DNA of 64,000 nucleotides from Odoribacter splanchnicus DSM 20712. GTDB lineage: Bacteria > Bacteroidota > Bacteroidia > Bacteroidales > Marinifilaceae. The translations under genes and the position numbers were made by a program. The first letter of the stretch is position 1. Each line of letters opens with the position of its first letter. This document shows positions 41,014-50,337 of this stretch, in pieces. The stretch spans positions 3,100,001-3,164,000 of the forward strand of contig NC_015160.1 in assembly GCF_000190535.1 (NCBI RefSeq), given 5' to 3'. The notes under the pieces were generated by a model. That model did not search any database. It was not told the origin of the DNA and saw nothing but the letters and a program-made list of their open reading frames with translations.

Positions 41014-42033
41014 ATGTTAGACAAGATTAAGCAGATTATATCAGAGATCGGGAGCTTCACCGCTACCACACCTGCAGAGGTTGAGCAATTCAGGATTAAG
41101 CATTTGAGTAAGAAAGGTACCATTGCCGCTTTATTCGATGATTTCAAAAATGTACCGGCAGATCAAAAAAAAGAAATCGGAAAAACTTTGAACGAATTGA
41201 AAACAGCAGCCTTAGATAAAGTGAATGAGTTAAAGGAAAAGCTTTGTAATTCCGATCAGGGTAAAACCGGTGTGGATCTCACTTTACCGGGAGACCTGAT
41301 CAAGCTAGGAAGCCGTCATCCATTGTCCATCGTAAAGAATGAAATTCTGGCTATTTTTAATAAACTAGGTTTCACGATATCAGAAGGTCCGGAAATAGAA
41401 GACGATTGGCATAATTTTTCAGCCTTGAATTTTCCGGAAGAACACCCGGCCCGGGATATGCAAGATACCTTCTTTATCGAGAAAAATCCGGATATCGTAT
41501 TGCATACCCATACTTCTTCGGTACAGGTTCGCGACATGGAAACTCATTCCTTACCCATCCGGTTAGTGACGCCGGGAAGAGTGTTCCGTAATGAAGCTAT
41601 TTCAGCTCGTGCACATTGTATTTTCCATCAGATCGAAGCGCTTTATATCGATGAAAATGTTTCTTTTGCAGATTTAAAACAGACGCTGACTTATTTTGCC
41701 AAAGAACTTTTCGGTCCGGAAACCCGAATCCGGCTGAGACCGTCTTACTTCCCATTTACCGAACCTTCGGCAGAAATGGATGTTTCCTGTTCGTTGTGTC
41801 ATGGAGAAGGATGTAATGTATGTAAAGGTACCGGCTGGCTGGAAATTTTGGGTTGTGGAATGGTCGATCCCAACGTATTGGAATTAAATGGAATCGATAA
41901 GGAAAAATATACCGGTTTTGCTCTTGGAATGGGTATCGAGCGTATCACAATGTTAAAATACGGCATCAAAGATTTACGCTTGTTCTTTGAGAATGATATT
42001 CGTTTTCTGGAGCAGTTTACTGCAGCAATATAG
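41014..42033 (+). CDS. pheS: Phenylalanyl-tRNA synthetase alpha subunit
   Basis: A 339-residue class II aminoacyl-tRNA synthetase subunit that charges tRNA-Phe together with PheT. It has an N-terminal coiled coil (1-90), motif 2 (GRVFRNEAISARAHCIFHQI), a CxxC cluster (SCSLCHGEGCNVCKGTG) and motif 3 (GFALGMGIERITMLKYGI). The length is normal. pheT is not adjacent, as is common in Bacteroidetes. Confidence 0.95.
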   Translation: MLDKIKQIISEIGSFTATTPAEVEQFRIKHLSKKGTIAALFDDFKNVPADQKKEIGKTLNELKTAALDKVNELKEKLCNSDQGKTGVDLTLPGDLIKLGSRHPLSIVKNEILAIFNKLGFTISEGPEIEDDWHNFSALNFPEEHPARDMQDTFFIEKNPDIVLHTHTSSVQVRDMETHSLPIRLVTPGRVFRNEAISARAHCIFHQIEALYIDENVSFADLKQTLTYFAKELFGPETRIRLRPSYFPFTEPSAEMDVSCSLCHGEGCNVCKGTGWLEILGCGMVDPNVLELNGIDKEKYTGFALGMGIERITMLKYGIKDLRLFFENDIRFLEQFTAAI

Positions 42034-42050
42034 AAAAGATAGAAGGTGTA

Positions 42051-42104
42051 AAATAAAAGGTAAAAGGTTGAAAAATATCACCTTATACCTTTTACCTTTT
42101 ATTT
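42051..42104. terminator. Bidirectional terminator formed by an intergenic repeat
   Basis: AAATAAAAGGTAAAAGGT (42051-42068) and ACCTTTTACCTTTTATTT (42087-42104) form a perfect 18-bp stem with an 18-base loop between convergent pheS and the OmpA gene. The right arm covers the OmpA stop codon. Related AAAGGTAAAAGG repeats occur at 47732-47758 and 53240-53284. Confidence 0.7.
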
Positions 42105-42929
42105 CAATATATCCATCAGCTTATCCAATTTCGGCGCCATGATGATTTCGGTACGCCGGTTGTGTGCCCGTCCCTCTACACTTTCGTTATTGTCCACCGG
42201 CATAAACTCCCCCCGGCCGCAAGGTAAAATCTGTAAAGGATTCACCCCATAATCTTTGGTCAGAATACGTACGACAGAAGTAGCACGTACGACACTTAAA
42301 TCCCAATTATCTTTAAATTGCACGGTTTTAATGGGTTTGTTATCGGTATGCCCCTCGATGAAAACATCGATATCATGCTGTTTTTTCAGCACTTCCGCTA
42401 ATTTACCCAACGCTTCTTTACCCTGTTTGTTGACCTGTGCACTCCCCGACTCGAACAACAGCTTATCCGACATAGCCACATATATTTTCCCATTCTTTTC
42501 GGTCACGGTCAATTCATCCGAGCTAAATCCAAGTAAAGCATCCTTGACACTATTCAATAAACTTTGAAGACGTGCGTTTTGCGCATCGACTTCGGCCTGT
42601 AATTTATTGATGGTAGCTTCCCGTTCGGCCAGTTTCTCCATTTTTTCCTTCAGTAACATATTCAGTTTTTCCTGTTCGGACAGATTGGAATACAATGATT
42701 TTCGATAATCGCGGATGGCTTGACCTAAACGAGTCGTATCACTCATCAGGTCAGTGATCTGTTGCTTCAATTTTGCAATCTCATCTTTCTGTTGTCCCAA
42801 ATTTCTGTTCAGTACCCGTTCACGGCTTAAAGCTGCCAACCGACCGTTTTCAGCAACCATATACTTCTTTTTAGATACACACGACGTCACTGCAATCAAT
42901 AAGCATAAGGCAAAAATGATTCTTTTCAT
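42099..42929 (-). CDS. OmpA-family lipoprotein with coiled coil
   Basis: A 276-residue protein. A lipoprotein signal ends at C17 (LLIAVTSC). A long coiled coil follows (about 33-130). The C-terminal OmpA/MotB peptidoglycan-binding domain begins about 140, with the signature FIEGHTDNKP and LSVVRATSVVRIL, and ends with GRGEFMPVDNNESVEGRAHN. It anchors the outer membrane to peptidoglycan. A -7 box on this strand (TAAGTTTG, 42995-43002) lies 66 bases upstream. Confidence 0.9.
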   Translation of the reverse strand: MKRIIFALCLLIAVTSCVSKKKYMVAENGRLAALSRERVLNRNLGQQKDEIAKLKQQITDLMSDTTRLGQAIRDYRKSLYSNLSEQEKLNMLLKEKMEKLAEREATINKLQAEVDAQNARLQSLLNSVKDALLGFSSDELTVTEKNGKIYVAMSDKLLFESGSAQVNKQGKEALGKLAEVLKKQHDIDVFIEGHTDNKPIKTVQFKDNWDLSVVRATSVVRILTKDYGVNPLQILPCGRGEFMPVDNNESVEGRAHNRRTEIIMAPKLDKLMDILK

Positions 42930-42994
42930 TTGTGTAAAGAAATTATTTATTTGTAATATAATTAAAATCTACCGCTCTAACTACCATTTCACCA

Positions 42995-43002
42995 CAAACT
43001 TA
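42995..43002 (-). promoter_or_regulatory. -7 box of the OmpA-family gene
   Basis: On the minus strand this reads TAAGTTTG, an exact TAnnTTTG match, 66 bases before the start codon. Confidence 0.4.
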
Positions 43003-43084
43003 AAAATTATTCTGCAATTATGAAAATCCCTTTTTATGGATAGAATTAATTGGGAAAGTAGTTCCGGGATAATGCAGAATATTC

Positions 43085-43092
43085 TAACTTTG
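43085..43092 (+). promoter_or_regulatory. -7 box of the DUF1460 gene
   Basis: TAACTTTG is an exact TAnnTTTG match, 32 bases before ATG 43125. The -33 region is not recognisable. Confidence 0.45.
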
Positions 43093-43124
43093 TAGTTAGA
43101 AATACCGATAAGAACTATTCAAAT

Positions 43125-43988
43125 ATGATCCGGCTAATTTTACATCTTTTCTTATTTTTGTTCCTTTCTAGTTACAGTTGTGAGGCTTACCGCCTCTCTT
43201 CGTCCGATCAGAAAGTATTAAATTCTTTTTGGAAATATGCAGAAGAACATCGCTTGGGCAATCTTCCTGTAAATGAAAGAATCCCTTCTATCGCCCGTTT
43301 TTTTTTAGGGACTCCTTATCAAAGCAATACTTTGAACGTCACCCGGGAGGAACTGCCGGTTATCAATCTACACGAATTAGATTGTGTGACGTTCGTGGAA
43401 AATGTCCTTGCTTTGGCATTTTTGGAACAATATAATCAACAATCGACAGAGGCTTTCGTGCAAAATATTATCCGGCTCAGATACCGGAATGCAGAGATCG
43501 TCGACTATACTTCCCGTTTACACTATTCTTCAGATTGGTTATATGAAATGCAACAAGCTCATTTGCTGACCGATATTACACAATTTGCCGGCGGGATCCC
43601 TTATTCCAAGCAAATCTGCTTTATGTCGGAACACAGTCAGAAATATCCACAACTCCAAAAAGACTCAAGCTTACTTAAAAAGATCAAAACCATTGAAACA
43701 GCAATAAATCAAAGGACGTATTATTATATTCCAAAAGATAAGATTAATGAAGCTTGTAATAAAATAAAAAATGGAGATATCATCCTGATCACAACGCATA
43801 TAAAAGGGTTGGACACCTCTCATTTGGGTTTTGCCTGGAAAAAAGAAGGTAAGACTTATCTATTGCACGCTTCCAGCAAGGGTAAGCAAGTGATGATTAG
43901 TTCCCTTCCCCTCCAGGAATATATGGAAGGGATCGATTCCCAAAGTGGAATTATGCTCGCCAGAGCCGCTAAAACATTAGCAGAATAG
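43125..43988 (+). CDS. DUF1460 family protein (NlpC/P60-like amidase fold)
   Basis: A 287-residue secreted protein with an N-terminal signal sequence ending near residue 20. The ELDCVTFVENVLAL motif (about 86-99) supplies the likely catalytic cysteine of a papain-like/NlpC-P60 fold, and HLGFAWKKEGKTYLLHASS (about 226-244) supplies histidines. DUF1460 members in Bacteroides cut peptidoglycan-type amide bonds. Its likely role is cell-wall turnover or recycling. Confidence 0.85.
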   Translation: MIRLILHLFLFLFLSSYSCEAYRLSSSDQKVLNSFWKYAEEHRLGNLPVNERIPSIARFFLGTPYQSNTLNVTREELPVINLHELDCVTFVENVLALAFLEQYNQQSTEAFVQNIIRLRYRNAEIVDYTSRLHYSSDWLYEMQQAHLLTDITQFAGGIPYSKQICFMSEHSQKYPQLQKDSSLLKKIKTIETAINQRTYYYIPKDKINEACNKIKNGDIILITTHIKGLDTSHLGFAWKKEGKTYLLHASSKGKQVMISSLPLQEYMEGIDSQSGIMLARAAKTLAE

Positions 43989-44059
43989 ATATACAAATTT
44001 TATTCTCTCATTCTGGCATAAGAATTGATTGATAAATCAAAAACTAAAACAAATATATT

Positions 44060-44662
44060 ATGAGAAAGATTTTCACTGTAACGATAGTATTCGCACTGGC
44101 AATTGCCTTCAGCAGTTGTGCCACACGTAAAGTATCCCGTGTCAATACGAACGAAGTCATCGATTTAAGCGGTCGCTGGAACGATACGGACTCACAACTG
44201 GTTTCAGCCGAGATGATAGACGATCTTCTTGGAGCTCGCTGGTTGCCGGTTTATGAGAGCCAGCACAACAATAAACGTCCGGTAGTTGTTGTCGGAACAG
44301 TTACCAACAAGAGCCATGAGCACATCAATTCGGAGACTTTCATCAAAGACATAGAGAAAGCAATCATTAAAAACGGAAGTGTCCGGCTTGTACAAGCCGG
44401 GGAAAAACGGCAGGAATTACGTACCGAACGGGACGAACAAAACCAAGGTTATACTTCGCCGGAGACAGCTAAAAAATGGGGACTGGAATTGGGTGCCGAT
44501 TTCATGTTGCAAGGAACCATCAATAGCATCGTCGACAGCTACAAAAAAGAACAGGTTGTCTATTATCAGGTAGATCTGGAACTGACCAACCTGGAAACGA
44601 ACGAAGTGGTTTGGATGGGAGATAAGAAAATCAAAAAACAAGTTAGCGACAGAGCCCTGTAA
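44060..44662 (+). CDS. LpoB-like penicillin-binding protein activator lipoprotein
   Basis: A 200-residue lipoprotein (lipobox FSSC, C20). The domain about 70-195 matches the LpoB family: PVVVVGTVTNKSHEHINSET, then GLELGADFMLQGTINSIVD and a C-terminal VDLELTNLETNEVVWMGDK. LpoB activates PBP1B in enterobacteria; the function in Bacteroidetes is assumed. It forms a set of surface lipoproteins with the gene that follows (112 bases downstream). Confidence 0.88.
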   Translation: MRKIFTVTIVFALAIAFSSCATRKVSRVNTNEVIDLSGRWNDTDSQLVSAEMIDDLLGARWLPVYESQHNNKRPVVVVGTVTNKSHEHINSETFIKDIEKAIIKNGSVRLVQAGEKRQELRTERDEQNQGYTSPETAKKWGLELGADFMLQGTINSIVDSYKKEQVVYYQVDLELTNLETNEVVWMGDKKIKKQVSDRAL

Positions 44663-44690
44663 GAGAAAGGCCACCCAGATATTAATTTTA

Positions 44691-44759
44691 GATTTGCGGT
44701 TTTCGATCGATCACTTACGTACAGTTAGCTGTAACGTTATACATCGTAAGTCGCAAATC
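44691..44759 (+). other. Compound inverted repeat in a leader region
   Basis: GATTTGCG (44691-44698) and ACTTACG (44713-44719) pair with CGTAAGTCGCAAATC (44745-44759), with a 14-base bulge on one side. The structure lies between the LpoB-like and TPR lipoprotein genes, 14 bases before the second start, and may be an attenuator or a mobile repeat remnant. Confidence 0.5.
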
Positions 44760-44773
44760 AAAAACTCTAAATA

Positions 44774-46159
44774 ATGAAATTCCGGTTTTGTATCGTCCTA
44801 TTCCTTTGTTGGATCGTTTCAAGTTGTGCCACCTGGTATCAACGCACAGCCGCATTTCAGGATGCTGTAAGTAAAGGCGAGTTCGAGCAAGCTGAAAAAC
44901 TCCTGCAAAAGGATAAAAAACAAGCCCGGGATAAAAACAAAATACTGTATTACCTGAATCAAGGTTATGTCGAATTTATGTTAGGCCATTACGAAAAGAG
45001 TAATCAAGCTTTCGAAATCGCCGAACAGCTGACCGAAGACCAACAACGTAATCTGCTGACAGAAGCTGCCGTATTGATCTCGAATCCGGAAATCCGTCCT
45101 TATCGCCCGGAAGATTTCGAAGTGATCATGATTAACTTTTACAAGGCTCTGAACTACCTTCAGTTGAATAATATGGAAGATGCTTTGGTAGAAGTACGTA
45201 AAATCAATATTCGTCTACAGCAATTAAATGACAAATACCCGGATCATAAAAACCGTTATCAACGGGATGCATTTGCCCAATTACTGATGGGCTTGATATA
45301 CGATGCTGCAGGAGATTACAATAATGCTTTCATCGCCTACCGGAATGCTTATAACACCTATCAAACCGACTATTTAAAAAATTTCGGGTTAGCTGCTCCC
45401 GAACAATTAGAAAAAGACTTGCTGCGTACAGCCTATCAATCGGGACTCACCCAAGAGTTAGCCGGGTATGAAAAAGAATTCCAACAGAAATATACCCCGG
45501 CTCCGCTCCCGGCCAACGGACAATTAGTATTTTTTTGGCTGAACGGTTTCGGGCCGGTCAAAGCAGAATGGGGAATTACTTTTACCAAAATCGATAAAGG
45601 AGACGGGGTTATCGTATTTCACAACGAAGAACTCGGTTTGACCTTTCCTTTCTTCTGGGGAAACGGATATAGTGAAAACGACCGCAATTCCCTGGCGAAC
45701 ATCGATGTAGTCCGGGTCGTATTCCCGAAATATGTCGAACGCCCGCGTCCTTTCACCCAAGGAGTTATCAGCTATGACGGGAAAAACTATACTTTACAAA
45801 TGGCCGAAGACATCAATCAAATCGCCTTCAAAACGCTGCACGACCGCATGTTGAGGGAATTATCCAATTCGCTGTTGCGGGTAGGCATTAAACAAGGCTT
45901 GAAATATGCAACCTCCAAACAAAATGAATGGCTCGGTCTGGCCGTCAGCCTGACCAATGCAATTACAGAGAAGGCAGATACCCGCAACTGGCAAACCCTT
46001 CCCTACTCGATTTCTTATGCCCGTGTTCCTCTACAAGCCAGTGAAAACAATATCGAATTAAAGTTCTCAGGCAATCATCCCGGAACCCAGGATCTGCAAA
46101 AACTGACCATTCCTGCCAATGGTAAACGAACCCGCTTTTTCGTCTATACCACGCTATAA
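44774..46159 (+). CDS. TPR-like lipoprotein, COG3014-type
   Basis: A 461-residue lipoprotein (lipobox VSSC, C18). The N-terminal half (about 30-215) has helical repeats of the TPR type (LNQGYVEFMLGHYEKSNQAF; ALNYLQLNNMEDALVEVRKI; LLMGLIYDAAGDYNNAFIAY). The C-terminal half is a strand-rich domain. This matches my recollection of COG3014 proteins, often found next to LpoB-like lipoproteins as here, so the pair may act together in envelope biogenesis. Biochemical function unknown. Confidence 0.8.
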   Translation: MKFRFCIVLFLCWIVSSCATWYQRTAAFQDAVSKGEFEQAEKLLQKDKKQARDKNKILYYLNQGYVEFMLGHYEKSNQAFEIAEQLTEDQQRNLLTEAAVLISNPEIRPYRPEDFEVIMINFYKALNYLQLNNMEDALVEVRKINIRLQQLNDKYPDHKNRYQRDAFAQLLMGLIYDAAGDYNNAFIAYRNAYNTYQTDYLKNFGLAAPEQLEKDLLRTAYQSGLTQELAGYEKEFQQKYTPAPLPANGQLVFFWLNGFGPVKAEWGITFTKIDKGDGVIVFHNEELGLTFPFFWGNGYSENDRNSLANIDVVRVVFPKYVERPRPFTQGVISYDGKNYTLQMAEDINQIAFKTLHDRMLRELSNSLLRVGIKQGLKYATSKQNEWLGLAVSLTNAITEKADTRNWQTLPYSISYARVPLQASENNIELKFSGNHPGTQDLQKLTIPANGKRTRFFVYTTL

Positions 46160-46222
46160 GGATAAATCAGAAATGCGATCCGGCCAATTTTTTGCGAATC
46201 GGCTAATCCCCGGTAAAAATTA

Positions 46223-46273
46223 GCGGACCTACGATTCTGATAGTAAAATCCAGTCAGAGAAACATAGGTCCGC
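46223..46273. terminator. Bidirectional terminator-like hairpin
   Basis: GCGGACCTA (46223-46231) and TAGGTCCGC (46265-46273) pair perfectly, with a second TCTGA/TCAGA stem inside the loop. It lies between convergent genes. Confidence 0.65.
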
Positions 46274-46296
46274 CAATTTAAGTAGTATGAAGAAGA

Positions 46297-47667
46297 TTAA
46301 TGCACATCTTCTACAAAATGCTTGTAGAATAACGGAATAGTACGAATGCCGTTAAAGAACTGCTCTAACGGATAATTCTCATTAGGTGAATGGATAGCAT
46401 CGGCTCCCAGTCCGAAGCCCATCAAAATAGATTTGATTCCCAGCACTTCTTCAAAAGTAGCGATAATTGGAATACTACCTCCCGAGCGCACCGGTATCGG
46501 TTGCTTTCCATAAACTTCTTCATATGCTTTTTCTGCAGCTTTATATGCAGGTAAATCTATCGGACAAACATAAGACGGTCCGCCATGCAGATAGCTTACT
46601 TTCACTTTCACATATTCCGGAGCAATGGATTCGAAATATTCCTGGAACAATTTAGCAATTTTATCGTGTTTTTGATTGGGAACCAAACGGCAACTGATTT
46701 TTGCATGGGCCACAGAAGGCAGTACTGTTTTTGCCCCTTCTCCGGTATAACCTCCCCAAATACCACATACATCGAATGTGGGACGAATACCGGTTCGCTC
46801 GTTGGTAGAGAATCCTTCTTCGCCATGTACGGCTTTTATACCTAAAGATTTTTGGTAAGCTTCCAGATTAAACGGAGCTTTGGCCATTTTGGCCCGCTCA
46901 TCTGCACTGACTTCCAATACGTCGTCATAAAATCCGGGAATAGTGATATGTCCTTTGTCATCGATCATATCTCCGATCATCTTACACAATACATTGATCG
47001 GATTTGCCACAGCACCTCCGAAAATACCGGAATGTAAATCAGCATTCGGGCCGACCATTTCCACCTCCCAATAGGCCAAACCTCTCAAACCGGTAGTAAT
47101 AGAAGGAACGTCGGGAGCTATCATACTGGTATCGGAAACCAGAATAACATCGGCTTTCAGCATCTCCTTGTGATCCCGGCAGAATTTCGGCAAGCTCGGA
47201 GAACCGATTTCTTCTTCACCTTCCAGCATAAATTTCACATTACACTTGAGATTACCGGTTTTCACCATATATTCGAAAGCTTTAGCATGCATAAACGATT
47301 GGCCTTTATCATCGTCTGCACCACGAGCCCAGATCTTTCCGTCTTTGATCACGGGTTCAAAAGGCTGCGTATGCCACAATTCCACCGGATCGACAGGCAT
47401 AACGTCCATATGTCCGTATACCAATACAGTCGGCAGAGACGGATCGATGATTTTTTCGCCATAAGTAACCGGATTTCCTTCGGTCTCATAAACTTCGGCT
47501 TTATCGGCACCGGCCGCCAGTAAAAGGGATTTCCATTTTTCTGCACAACGATACATATCGGGCTTGTGTTCTACCTCAGATGAGATAGAAGGAATACGTA
47601 TCAACTCGAACAGCTCATTCAGAAACCGCTCCTTATTCTCCTCGATGTATTGGTTTAATTTTTCCAT
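46297..47667 (-). CDS. M20-family dipeptidase
   Basis: A 456-residue zinc exopeptidase that hydrolyses dipeptides or related compounds. Metal and catalytic motifs are in family order: VYGHMDVMPVD (H86, D88), GADDDKGQS with the bridging aspartate, EGEEEIGS with catalytic glutamate and metal ligand, SDTS, and the C-terminal DAIHSPNENYPLEQF. A lid/dimerisation domain lies between. No signal peptide, so cytosolic. The length is typical. Confidence 0.92.
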   Translation of the reverse strand: MEKLNQYIEENKERFLNELFELIRIPSISSEVEHKPDMYRCAEKWKSLLLAAGADKAEVYETEGNPVTYGEKIIDPSLPTVLVYGHMDVMPVDPVELWHTQPFEPVIKDGKIWARGADDDKGQSFMHAKAFEYMVKTGNLKCNVKFMLEGEEEIGSPSLPKFCRDHKEMLKADVILVSDTSMIAPDVPSITTGLRGLAYWEVEMVGPNADLHSGIFGGAVANPINVLCKMIGDMIDDKGHITIPGFYDDVLEVSADERAKMAKAPFNLEAYQKSLGIKAVHGEEGFSTNERTGIRPTFDVCGIWGGYTGEGAKTVLPSVAHAKISCRLVPNQKHDKIAKLFQEYFESIAPEYVKVKVSYLHGGPSYVCPIDLPAYKAAEKAYEEVYGKQPIPVRSGGSIPIIATFEEVLGIKSILMGFGLGADAIHSPNENYPLEQFFNGIRTIPLFYKHFVEDVH

Positions 47668-47731
47668 AGTTAGGTTGAAAATTGAAATTAAATAATTAGA
47701 AATTCTTCACAAACGGTATAAAGATAAGAAG

Positions 47732-47758
47732 AAAAGCTAAAAAGTAAAAGGTAAAAGG
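47732..47758. repeat. Intergenic AAAGGTAAAAGG repeat, copy 2
   Basis: This sequence contains AAAAGCTAAAAAGTAAAAGG and GGTAAAAGG, near-identical in reverse complement to the block before leuS at 53240-53284 and related to the terminator arms at 42051-42104. It sits upstream of the leftward dipeptidase gene. Confidence 0.5.
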
Positions 47759-47791
47759 CAAAAAAGGCATTTCCCTTTACAGACTAAATTA

Positions 47792-47836
47792 TTTTCAATT
47801 TTCAATTTCTAATATTCAATTAATTACTTACTTTTG
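47792..47836 (+). promoter_or_regulatory. prs promoter with A+T-rich repeat module
   Basis: TACTTTTG (47829-47836) is an exact -7 box, preceded by the same CAATTTT/TTAATTA-rich module as before pheS, ending two bases upstream. The leader to the prs start is about 85 bases and contains a CTCAC/GTGAG inverted repeat. Confidence 0.5.
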
Positions 47837-47926
47837 TTGCAAAATAGCTCACAAGTGAGTTGGGTAATAATATCTGAAATTCGATTTTACAGCGTCTTAA
47901 AACATAAATATTGAAACGGCTAAATT

Positions 47927-48865
47927 ATGTCAGATCTTTCCGAAGTTAAGATTTTTTCCGGGGAAAACAGCAAGTATATTGCTGAGAAAATTGCTAAATC
48001 GTTGAATTTAGATCTCGGACAAAAGACTTTATTACATTTCAGTGACGGAGAATTTGCGACTTCTTACGATGAAACAGTTCGTGGTGATCATGTTTTTATC
48101 GTACAATCCACTTTCCCGCCTAGTGATAACCTCATGGAGTTATTAATGATGATCGATGCGGCTAAACGTGCTTCTGCCTATAAAGTAGTAGCTGTCATTC
48201 CGTATTTCGGTTTTGCACGTCAGGACAGAAAAGACCGTCCGCGGGTAGCTATCGGTGCTAAGTTAGTAGCCAATTTGTTATGTGCTGCTGGGGTCGACCG
48301 GATCATGACGATGGACTTACACGCAGATCAGATTCAGGGATTCTTCGATATTCCGGTAGACCATTTGTATGGTTCCACGGTACTTGCTCCCTATATCCGT
48401 TCTCTGAAACTCGAGAATCTGGCTATTGCTTCACCGGATATCGGCGGATCTAAACGTGCTAATTCATGGGCAAAATTCTTCGATTCAGGGTTAGTGATCT
48501 GTCACAAAACCAGAGAAAGACCGAATGAAGTGGCCGACATGAAAGTAATCGGAGATGTAGAAGGTAAGAATGTAGTGATCGTAGACGATATGATCGATAC
48601 TGCCGGAACTATCTGTAAGGCTTCCAGTATCCTGAAAGAGAAAGGTGCTTTATCGGTAAGAGCCGTAGCTACTCACGCCGTACTTTCGGGAAAAGCCTAT
48701 GAGAATATCGAAAAATCAGCTTTAGACGAAGTTATATTTACGGATTCTATTCCTTTACACCAGGAATGCAGTAAAATCAAAGTGATTTCTGTTGCCGACA
48801 TGTTTGCAGAAACAATCCGGAATGTCGTTGAACACCGTTCTATCAGTGATCACTTTATTATGTAG
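47927..48865 (+). CDS. prs: Ribose-phosphate pyrophosphokinase
   Basis: A 312-residue enzyme making PRPP from ribose 5-phosphate and ATP, for nucleotide, histidine and tryptophan synthesis. The signature elements are SGENSKYIAEKIAKSL at the N-terminus, the flexible-loop YFGFARQDRKDRPRV, metal-binding MDLHADQIQGFF, and the PRPP-binding VVIVDDMIDTAGTI. Length and motifs are those of class I PRPP synthetases. Confidence 0.95.
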   Translation: MSDLSEVKIFSGENSKYIAEKIAKSLNLDLGQKTLLHFSDGEFATSYDETVRGDHVFIVQSTFPPSDNLMELLMMIDAAKRASAYKVVAVIPYFGFARQDRKDRPRVAIGAKLVANLLCAAGVDRIMTMDLHADQIQGFFDIPVDHLYGSTVLAPYIRSLKLENLAIASPDIGGSKRANSWAKFFDSGLVICHKTRERPNEVADMKVIGDVEGKNVVIVDDMIDTAGTICKASSILKEKGALSVRAVATHAVLSGKAYENIEKSALDEVIFTDSIPLHQECSKIKVISVADMFAETIRNVVEHRSISDHFIM

Positions 48866-48885
48866 TCTTTACCTGATCGGATATA

Positions 48886-48915
48886 AAAAGCGAAGCATGG
48901 TCTTCGCTTTTTTTT
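48886..48915 (+). terminator. prs terminator
   Basis: AAAAGCGAAG-CATGGT-CTTCGCTTTT followed by TTTT: a perfect 10-bp stem 20 bases after the prs stop. Confidence 0.92.
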
Positions 48916-48977
48916 GTAACCTGGCTCATGGAATACCGTAACATAACGAAACGTTTTTTACTTAACCACACCCATAA

Positions 48978-49853
48978 ATGATGCCCGCTTTAACTTCCCA
49001 GGAAACCAAACAGTTATTAGCATTTCAAACTAATGAAATCACCGAACACCATATCTACCATCAACTATCACTTTTACAAAAAAATGAAAATAACCGCCGG
49101 ATATTAACCGAGCTAGCAGCAGAAGAATCAGGACATTACCAGCTCCTGAAAACATATACCCAAAAGGAAGTAGGGCCTAAAAAAGGCAAAGTTCGTTTCT
49201 ATGTTTGGATTGCCCGTTTATTCGGGCTTACTTTCAGTATCAAACTGATGGAAAATAGTGAAAAATATGCTCAGGAAGCCTACCGTCAAACTCATTTGGA
49301 AGATTTACAAAAAATTGCCCGGGATGAAGAAATTCATGAATCGAGATTAATCGAGCTTATCGATGAAGAAGGGCTGAATTATATGAGTTCTGTCGTTTTA
49401 GGACTGAACGATGCGCTGGTAGAATTTACCGGAGCCCTGGCCGGCTATACTTTTGCCCTTCAACATGCCAAACTGGTAGCCCTGACAGGCGCTATTACCG
49501 GCATTGCAGCAGCTCTTTCCATGGCTGCCTCGGAATATCTCTCTACCCGAACTGAAAACGATGTTCACAAAAATGCACTAAAAGCCGCCGTATACACCGG
49601 AATCGCTTATGTTATCACTGTCGTTGTCCTGATTTTGCCTTTCGTCCTCCTGTCCAATGTATATTGGGGGCTGGGCGTCTGTCTGTTCGGAGCATTAGTG
49701 ATTATAGCTATTTTCAATTACTATTATTCCATTGTCAAAACAGAAAGCTTCCGGCATCGCTTTACTGAAATGGCAATAATCAGTATAGGCATAGCAGCGA
49801 TCAGTTTCCTAATCGGCTATGCACTTCGGGTTTTTACAGGTATAGAGTTGTAA
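48978..49853 (+). CDS. Ferritin-like plus VIT1/CCC1 metal transporter
   Basis: A 291-residue fusion. The N-terminal 125 residues are a rubrerythrin/ferritin-like helical bundle with metal-binding residues (E48, E49, H52 in EESGHY; E117 and H120 in EEIHES). The C-terminal half (about 135-291) is a VIT1/CCC1 membrane domain with five segments and the conserved GLNDALVEFTGALAG and SMAASEYLSTR motifs. Such proteins move iron or manganese across the inner membrane, with the soluble domain as a metal sensor or store. Confidence 0.9.
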   Translation: MMPALTSQETKQLLAFQTNEITEHHIYHQLSLLQKNENNRRILTELAAEESGHYQLLKTYTQKEVGPKKGKVRFYVWIARLFGLTFSIKLMENSEKYAQEAYRQTHLEDLQKIARDEEIHESRLIELIDEEGLNYMSSVVLGLNDALVEFTGALAGYTFALQHAKLVALTGAITGIAAALSMAASEYLSTRTENDVHKNALKAAVYTGIAYVITVVVLILPFVLLSNVYWGLGVCLFGALVIIAIFNYYYSIVKTESFRHRFTEMAIISIGIAAISFLIGYALRVFTGIEL

Positions 49854-49860
49854 GCCCGGT

Positions 49861-50253
49861 TTATCTGACAGGATATACCCAGGTCCGTTCTTTTCCTGGT
49901 TCTCTCACAATCCGGTTCAGAGCCACTTGTGCCTCTTTACGAGTTTCATAGCCATCATAAGTGACCATGCTCATATTATAAAAAGGAACAATCCGGGAGT
50001 CGTAACCTTCCTGGATTAATTTAGCCTGTAAACGTTCAGCATTCTCCGGAATTTTAAAACATCCGGCCACCAGATAATAATTCACCTGTTTCACAACAGG
50101 TTTCGGTTCTTCTTTAGGAGGAGCCACCGGTTCCGGTTTTGCCACTTCAACAACTTCTACTTTCTGTGTCGTCAATTCTTCTTTTACCTTTTTATCCTTA
50201 CAGGAAAAAAGACACAACAAAGAAAGGGCTAGTAAAATAACAGTAATTTTCAT
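49861..50253 (-). CDS. SPOR-domain lipoprotein
   Basis: A 130-residue protein. I start at ATG 50253 because it gives a lipoprotein signal (ITVILLALSLLCLFSC); eight in-frame codons upstream are unlikely to be used. A proline/glutamate-rich linker leads to a C-terminal SPOR domain (about 58-130: NYYLVAGCFKIPENAERLQA and DGYETRKEAQVALNRIV), which binds denuded peptidoglycan at division sites. Confidence 0.88.
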   Translation of the reverse strand: MKITVILLALSLLCLFSCKDKKVKEELTTQKVEVVEVAKPEPVAPPKEEPKPVVKQVNYYLVAGCFKIPENAERLQAKLIQEGYDSRIVPFYNMSMVTYDGYETRKEAQVALNRIVREPGKERTWVYPVR

Positions 50254-50337
50254 CGTGCTGTAATTAATTTCTATCACTATTACGCTTTATCGGCGTTAAA
50301 GATAACATTATAAAATAATTTTAACAAATCTATGAGG

